Source of the DNA: Acidobacteriota bacterium
GTDB taxonomy: Bacteria; Acidobacteriota; Terriglobia; Terriglobales; Acidobacteriaceae
DNA length: 50,085 bases
Reading direction: 5' to 3'
Assembly: GCA_023441255.1 (NCBI GenBank)
Contig: JAEZPW010000323.1
Span: 1-50,085 of the forward strand
Part shown: piece after piece, positions 46,395 through 50,085 of the stretch
Layout: the number at the start of each line of letters is the position of its first letter
How positions within the stretch are numbered: position 1 is the stretch's first letter
Position numbers and translations under genes: made by a program
The notes under the pieces: generated by a model
What the model saw: only the letters and a program-made list of their open reading frames with translations
What the model was told of the DNA's origin: nothing
Database searches by the model: none

Positions 46395-48191
46395 GTGCCG
46401 AAGACCATCAGCATGGAAGCCTCGGAAACGACTGCCACGCCAAAAATCGAGCCCTTTCTGCTTGAAGTGGCGGACATCGTAAACACCACGCTCGACCTCG
46501 ATAGGCTGCTGCATCGGGTCGCCGAGATCGTCCGGCGGGTGATCAATTACGAAATCTTCGCCATACTTCTGCTGAACGAACGCACCCAGGAACTCCATAT
46601 CCGGTTCGCCGTCGGGCACCCGCAGGAAGTGATCGATCGCACGAGAATCAAGCTGGGAGAAGGCGTCACAGGTCTGGCGGCGCAACGGCGCGAAGCTGTC
46701 CTGGTCAACGACATAGCCACCGAGCAGCACTATATTGAGGGCGTGCCGGGAGTGCGCTCGGAGTTAGCGGTACCGCTGATCGTGCGCAACCGGGTCATCG
46801 GTGTCATCGATCTTGAGGCTCCGGAAAAGGGTTACTTTACCGAGACACACAAGCAGCTGCTTTGGCTGATTGCGTCGCGTATCGCAGCCGGTGTAGAAAA
46901 CGCGCGGTTGTATACCCGCGTATCCCGCCAGGCAAAGAGTCTGACGCTGCTGAATGAGATCAGCCGCGACCTGACGTCGTACCTGAACCTGGACCAGCTT
47001 TTCCAGCGCATCGGCGAACAGCTCAAGCGACTGATGGATTATCAGATGTTCAGCCTGCTGCTGCTGGATGCGACTGGCACGAAGCTGGAACACCGGTTCT
47101 CGTTGCGGTTCGACGAGAAGATTCACCTGAAGCACGACATCCCGCTGGATAAGGGACTGGTCGGCTATTCCGCCCTGCACAATCAGCCTGTGCTCGTTTC
47201 CGACGTGAGCCGTGATCCCCGCTATATCGCGTTGAATCCCGAAACGCGCTCGGAACTCTGTGTCCCACTGGTTTACAAGGACAAGGTGATTGGCGTGCTC
47301 GACATCGAGCATACGCGGATCGGATATTTCACCGAGAATCACCTGAGGACAGTGACTACGCTCGCGGCACAAGTGGCGATCGCCATAGAGAACGCACAAC
47401 TCTACGAGAAGGTGACGCGCCATGAGCAGCAGATGCACCGCGACCTGGCCTTGGCACGCGAGTTGCAGCGGCGCATCATGCCGCCTCGCTTCCCGGCTCT
47501 GAAGAATGCTGAAATCTACGCGAGGTTCGCGCCGGCACATTTCATCGGCGGAGACCTTTACGATTTTGTTTCGTATTCTTCGCGCCCACGGCAGACTTCC
47601 CGTACCGGAATTGCCGTCGGAGATGTGAGTGGGAAAGGCGCTCCGGCCGCGATCTATGCCGCCCTGGTGAGCGGCTTCCTGCGTTCGCATGCTGCAGGCG
47701 AACCGGGTGCAGCGGAAATGCTTTCGAAGATTAACGTGTCGCTCAACGAACGACCCATTGACGCGCAGTACGTGTCCTTGATCTATGCGCTGTGGGACGA
47801 CGAACGGCGTCAGCTGCGTATTTCCAACTCCGGACTCCCCCGCCCCATTCTTTGCCGCAACGGCAAGGTCGAGATTATCCAGGCGGCCGGCTTGCCGATC
47901 GGGCTGTTCCCAAATGCCGACTATGACGAGGTCACCTACCACGCGCAGGATGGCGACACCTTCGTGTTCGTCAGCGACGGCATCATCGATGCCAGTGATG
48001 CCCATGGGCGGATGTTCGGGCGGGGGGCACTGGAACGAGTTGTCGCGGCAAACTGCGAAGGGTCGGCCGAGCAGGTGGTGAACGCGCTTTTTGATGCTGT
48101 ACGCAAGCACACGGCAGGCACAGATCCCTTCGACGACGAAACGGTCGTCGCGCTCAAGGTGCGCAGCGCCGCACAATCCCGGACAAAGTGA
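46395..48191 (+). CDS. GAF-GAF-PP2C (SpoIIE/RsbU-type) serine phosphatase
   Basis: A 598-residue soluble regulator. GAF domain 1 spans about 30-175 and GAF domain 2 about 197-345. Each ends in an IENA(Q/R)LY-type helix (GVENARLYTRV and AIENAQLYEKV). The C-terminal PP2C/SpoIIE domain covers about 360-590. Its metal-binding Asp residues lie in GGDLYDFV (385-390), AVGDVSGKGAPAA, and FVFVSDGIIDA. Such proteins dephosphorylate anti-sigma-factor antagonists in response to small ligands. No STAS or anti-sigma gene is nearby. GTG 46395 or ATG 46413 could be the start. It begins after the hpt-deoC terminator, so it has its own promoter. Confidence 0.92.
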   Translation: MPKTISMEASETTATPKIEPFLLEVADIVNTTLDLDRLLHRVAEIVRRVINYEIFAILLLNERTQELHIRFAVGHPQEVIDRTRIKLGEGVTGLAAQRREAVLVNDIATEQHYIEGVPGVRSELAVPLIVRNRVIGVIDLEAPEKGYFTETHKQLLWLIASRIAAGVENARLYTRVSRQAKSLTLLNEISRDLTSYLNLDQLFQRIGEQLKRLMDYQMFSLLLLDATGTKLEHRFSLRFDEKIHLKHDIPLDKGLVGYSALHNQPVLVSDVSRDPRYIALNPETRSELCVPLVYKDKVIGVLDIEHTRIGYFTENHLRTVTTLAAQVAIAIENAQLYEKVTRHEQQMHRDLALARELQRRIMPPRFPALKNAEIYARFAPAHFIGGDLYDFVSYSSRPRQTSRTGIAVGDVSGKGAPAAIYAALVSGFLRSHAAGEPGAAEMLSKINVSLNERPIDAQYVSLIYALWDDERRQLRISNSGLPRPILCRNGKVEIIQAAGLPIGLFPNADYDEVTYHAQDGDTFVFVSDGIIDASDAHGRMFGRGALERVVAANCEGSAEQVVNALFDAVRKHTAGTDPFDDETVVALKVRSAAQSRTK

Positions 48192-48229
48192 TGGCGTTCC
48201 GCCAGCCCACTATTTAGGATTCCGTTGAC

Positions 48230-49537
48230 ATGAGCGCAAAGTCACGAACCAACAATGTGCGTCCGCCTGCGTTTACCTACCGAAGCGGGCTTTTGAACCG
48301 AAGGAAGTCACTCCACTGCGATTCATTGGCTATCGAGCAGCTGGCAAAGAAGTTTGGCACTCCGCTTTACATGTATTCGGCATCGACGATTCGGGAGCGG
48401 TTCCGGGCTTTTGACGGTGCGTTCAGCGAGTTTCCCCACACCATCTGCTATTCCGTGAAGGCCAACTCGAACCTGAGCCTGTTGCGGATGCTGGCCGGCA
48501 TGGGCGCGGGATTCGACATCGTTTCGGGCGGAGAGCTTGAGCGCGTACTGCGGGCGAATAAGAAAGCCGCCGCGCGCGTAGTGTTCTCCGGCGTGGGCAA
48601 GACCGAGGCCGAAATCCGGTCTGCACTGAAGGCGGGCATTCTGCTGTTCAACGCGGAAAGCGAAGGCGAATTGGAACTGCTTGCCAGCTGCGCCTCCAAG
48701 TTGAAGCGCCGTGCCAGAGTTGCGTTTCGGGTAAACCCCGACGTGCCGGCTGATACGCATCCCTACATCTCGACAGGATTGCACCAGCACAAGTTCGGTG
48801 TGCCTATCGAGGTAGCCTCCGGTCTTTACCGGCGCGCCGCACGGAATAAGGACCTGGAAGTCGCCGGAATCAGTTGCCATATCGGGTCGCAGATCACCGA
48901 CGTCGCTCCATTCTCAGCGGCAGTCAATCGTCTTGTCGATTTAGTCCGCGAGTTGAGGCGGGATGACATCAGCATCCGCTACGTGGATGCGGGCGGCGGA
49001 CTGGGCATTTCCTATCATGGCCTGGCCGATGAACAGTTCCATGCTACATTGCGCAGCTACGCGCAGGCGCTCACGGAGGCTTTATCTGGCATGAACCTCC
49101 ACCTCCTGCTGGAACCGGGGCGCGCCATCGTCGGGCCGACCGGCGCCTTGATCACGCGCGTGCTTTACCGCAAGAGCAATAACGGCAAAAACTTCATCAT
49201 CGTGGATGCTGCCATGAACGATCTCATCCGGCCATCTCTTTACCGCGCGCACCATGAGATCGTTCCCGTGGTTGCCGCGAGCGGCCGCAAGTTGCTGGCA
49301 CAAGACGTGGTGGGACCCATATGCGAGAGCGGCGACTTCTTCGCTCACGGTCGCGAGTTGCCGAACATCGCCGAAGGCGAGTTGCTGGCCATTCTCGATG
49401 CTGGCGCTTACGGAATGTCGCTGTCGTCGAACTACAACTCTCGCCCGCGCGCAGCGGAGGTGTTCGTGGACGGGCGCTCGGCCAAACTGGTACGCCGGCG
49501 CGAAACCATGGCTGATCTTTTACGCTGCGAATTGTGA
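48230..49537 (+). CDS. lysA: Diaminopimelate decarboxylase
   Basis: Last step of lysine synthesis: meso-diaminopimelate to L-lysine. The 435-residue PLP enzyme of the alanine-racemase fold has K77 in CYSVKANSNLSLLRM (Schiff base), the HIGSQITDVAPF block, YVDAGGGLGISYHG with the phosphate-binding glycines, LEPGRAIVGPTGALI, and the C-terminal CESGDFFAHGR with catalytic Cys. The first about 25 residues (to RSGLLNRRKSLHCDS) are an extra basic lead-in. It lies 38 bp after the phosphatase gene and may be read from the same transcript. Confidence 0.96.
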   Translation: MSAKSRTNNVRPPAFTYRSGLLNRRKSLHCDSLAIEQLAKKFGTPLYMYSASTIRERFRAFDGAFSEFPHTICYSVKANSNLSLLRMLAGMGAGFDIVSGGELERVLRANKKAAARVVFSGVGKTEAEIRSALKAGILLFNAESEGELELLASCASKLKRRARVAFRVNPDVPADTHPYISTGLHQHKFGVPIEVASGLYRRAARNKDLEVAGISCHIGSQITDVAPFSAAVNRLVDLVRELRRDDISIRYVDAGGGLGISYHGLADEQFHATLRSYAQALTEALSGMNLHLLLEPGRAIVGPTGALITRVLYRKSNNGKNFIIVDAAMNDLIRPSLYRAHHEIVPVVAASGRKLLAQDVVGPICESGDFFAHGRELPNIAEGELLAILDAGAYGMSLSSNYNSRPRAAEVFVDGRSAKLVRRRETMADLLRCEL

Positions 49538-49640
49538 GGGGGAACGGGCTACCCTGGCTCGACACTCGCCCTCGTGAAAGGGAGCGCAACGGCAGACTTC
49601 AGCGGCGCATCAGTCCTTGTAGTCACTTCGAGGGAACAAG

Positions 49641-49847
49641 ATGCTGAGATTCCTGCTTGGATTGTCTGTTGGCACCGCAATCGGCCTTGTCATAGCTCCA
49701 CATAGCGGCGAAGAAACCCGGCAACGGCTTCGGGAGAGAGCGGAAGAGATCAAGGATCGCGGAGTCGAAGCCGGGCGCAGACAAGCGCGCGAGGTCGGAA
49801 GCCAGGTCGGCGAGAGACTCTTCGACAAGGCGGTTGGGGAGCGCTAA
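49641..49847 (+). CDS. Small YtxH-domain protein
   Basis: A 68-residue protein with one N-terminal hydrophobic segment (FLLGLSVGTAIGLVIAPHSG) followed by a charged amphipathic helix rich in Arg and Glu (EETRQRLRERAEEIKDRGVE). This matches the YtxH family: GLxxAPxSGxETR is its signature. Members are stress-linked, but their biochemical role is unknown. GAGGGA lies upstream of the ATG. Confidence 0.82.
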   Translation: MLRFLLGLSVGTAIGLVIAPHSGEETRQRLRERAEEIKDRGVEAGRRQAREVGSQVGERLFDKAVGER

Positions 49848-49888
49848 GGCATCCTCGTTAACCGGCAAAACGCGACATGACCCGAAGA

Positions 49889-49915
49889 CCCCGCCCAATC
49901 ACGGCTTGGACGGGG
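49889..49915 (-). terminator. Hairpin after the amidohydrolase gene
   Basis: CCCCG-C-CCAA pairs with TTGG-A-CGGGG around a 7-nt loop, with one mismatch. It sits 28 bp downstream of the - strand amidohydrolase stop. No clear T run follows, so a classical intrinsic terminator is only possible. Confidence 0.4.
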
Positions 49916-49942
49916 CACCCAGATCTATTGCGGGCAGGCACC

Positions 49943-50085
49943 TCAACGGCGCTGGTAAACGACTTTGCCACCTGTGATCGTCTGCTCTACCTTTACGTCC
50001 TTAATCGCTTTCGGGTCGATGGCGAAGATGTCGTCGCTGAGGACAACAACGTCCGCTAGTTTGCCGGGAGCGAGTGAGCCCTTGT
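49943..50085 (-). CDS. Amidohydrolase (YtcJ-like), C-terminus only, cut by window edge
   Basis: Read on the - strand, the last 143 bp encode about 46 residues and a TGA at 49945-49943. The text GSLAPGKLADVVVLSDDIFA, followed by IDPKAIKDVKVEQTITGGKV and VYQRR, is the typical end of amidohydrolase-superfamily enzymes. In these the small beta-barrel returns with 'G.L..GK.AD.vvL..d...' and ends 'v..ti.gGkvVy'. The YtcJ/amidohydrolase-3 type fits best by its 'ddif.idp..ik' text. The catalytic domain is beyond the window, so the substrate cannot be said. Confidence 0.8.
   Translation of the reverse strand, partial: KGSLAPGKLADVVVLSDDIFAIDPKAIKDVKVEQTITGGKVVYQRR

Noticed and set aside
46764..48176. 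470-codon - strand frame opposite the GAF-GAF-PP2C gene
   Set aside because: The + strand frame has complete GAF and PP2C motifs; the opposite one has none and no ribosome site.
49877..50059. + strand frame at the window end
   Set aside because: The - strand reads as a clear amidohydrolase C-terminus; the + frame has no protein-like features.

Overview
The window is about 60% GC, densely coded and bacterial. Its gene mix suggests an Acidobacteriota member of the Koribacter/Acidobacteriaceae type. The support is two complex I clusters, a HemQ-type haem pathway beside hemA/hemC/hemD, a Tat-exported dipeptide epimerase, and many intergenic palindromic repeats. The taxon is inferred from protein resemblance and repeat style; no marker gene proves it.

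Layout. (1) 1-7566 (+): end of nuoG, then nuoH-J-K-L-M-N, ending at a 10-bp-stem terminator. (2) 7631-9306 (-): a two-gene ABC-2 exporter. (3) 9463-11561 (-): F0-side ATP synthase genes atpZ-atpI-atpB-atpE without F1 genes; atpI carries an in-frame TGA. (4) 12048-23246 (-): a second complex I cluster, nuoA-C-D-H-I-J-K-L-M-N, lacking nuoB, nuoE, nuoF and nuoG. Its A-to-J part is mostly tight or overlapping, while its J-to-N part is spaced by repeat-bearing gaps. (5) 23536-25152 (+): lysS. (6) 25240-28268 (-): a secreted Cys-rich protein, a cytoplasmic histidine kinase and a secreted LamG-like protein. (7) 28467-30227 (+): a PLP-dependent decarboxylase and a small membrane protein. (8) 30295-32381 (-): exported dipeptide epimerase and NlpC/P60 peptidase, overlapping by 4 nt. 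(9) 32578-34791 (+): two small membrane proteins with histidine-kinase-like H-boxes but no ATPase domain, a small secreted or membrane protein, tatA, and a receiver-only response regulator. (10) 34795-36586: hemQ (-) and a divergent paralogue (+) lacking the proximal haem His. (11) 36746-37633 (+): nth. (12) 37701-41732 (-): haem operon ccsA/hemX-hemA-hemC-hemD. (13) 42135-44883 (-): two unknown proteins, an O-methyltransferase and a UPF0173 hydrolase. (14) 45012-49847 (+): hpt-deoC, a GAF-GAF-PP2C phosphatase, lysA and a YtxH protein. (15) 49943-50085 (-): the C-terminus of an amidohydrolase.

Function. Regions 1, 3 and 4 form a bioenergetic island: proton-pumping NADH:quinone oxidoreductase modules and the ATP synthase membrane sector. 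The two nuo sets differ in electron-input genes, so they may form two complexes or share subunits. Regions 10 and 12 make haem from glutamyl-tRNA, with HemQ pointing to the coproporphyrin-dependent ending. Region 8 recycles murein peptides outside the cytoplasm.

The observations most worth following are the ATPase-less H-box membrane proteins with a lone receiver, the His-less HemQ paralogue, the in-frame stop in atpI, the unequal nuo gene content, and several families of dispersed intergenic palindromes. No rRNA, tRNA, CRISPR array, transposase or phage gene was seen.
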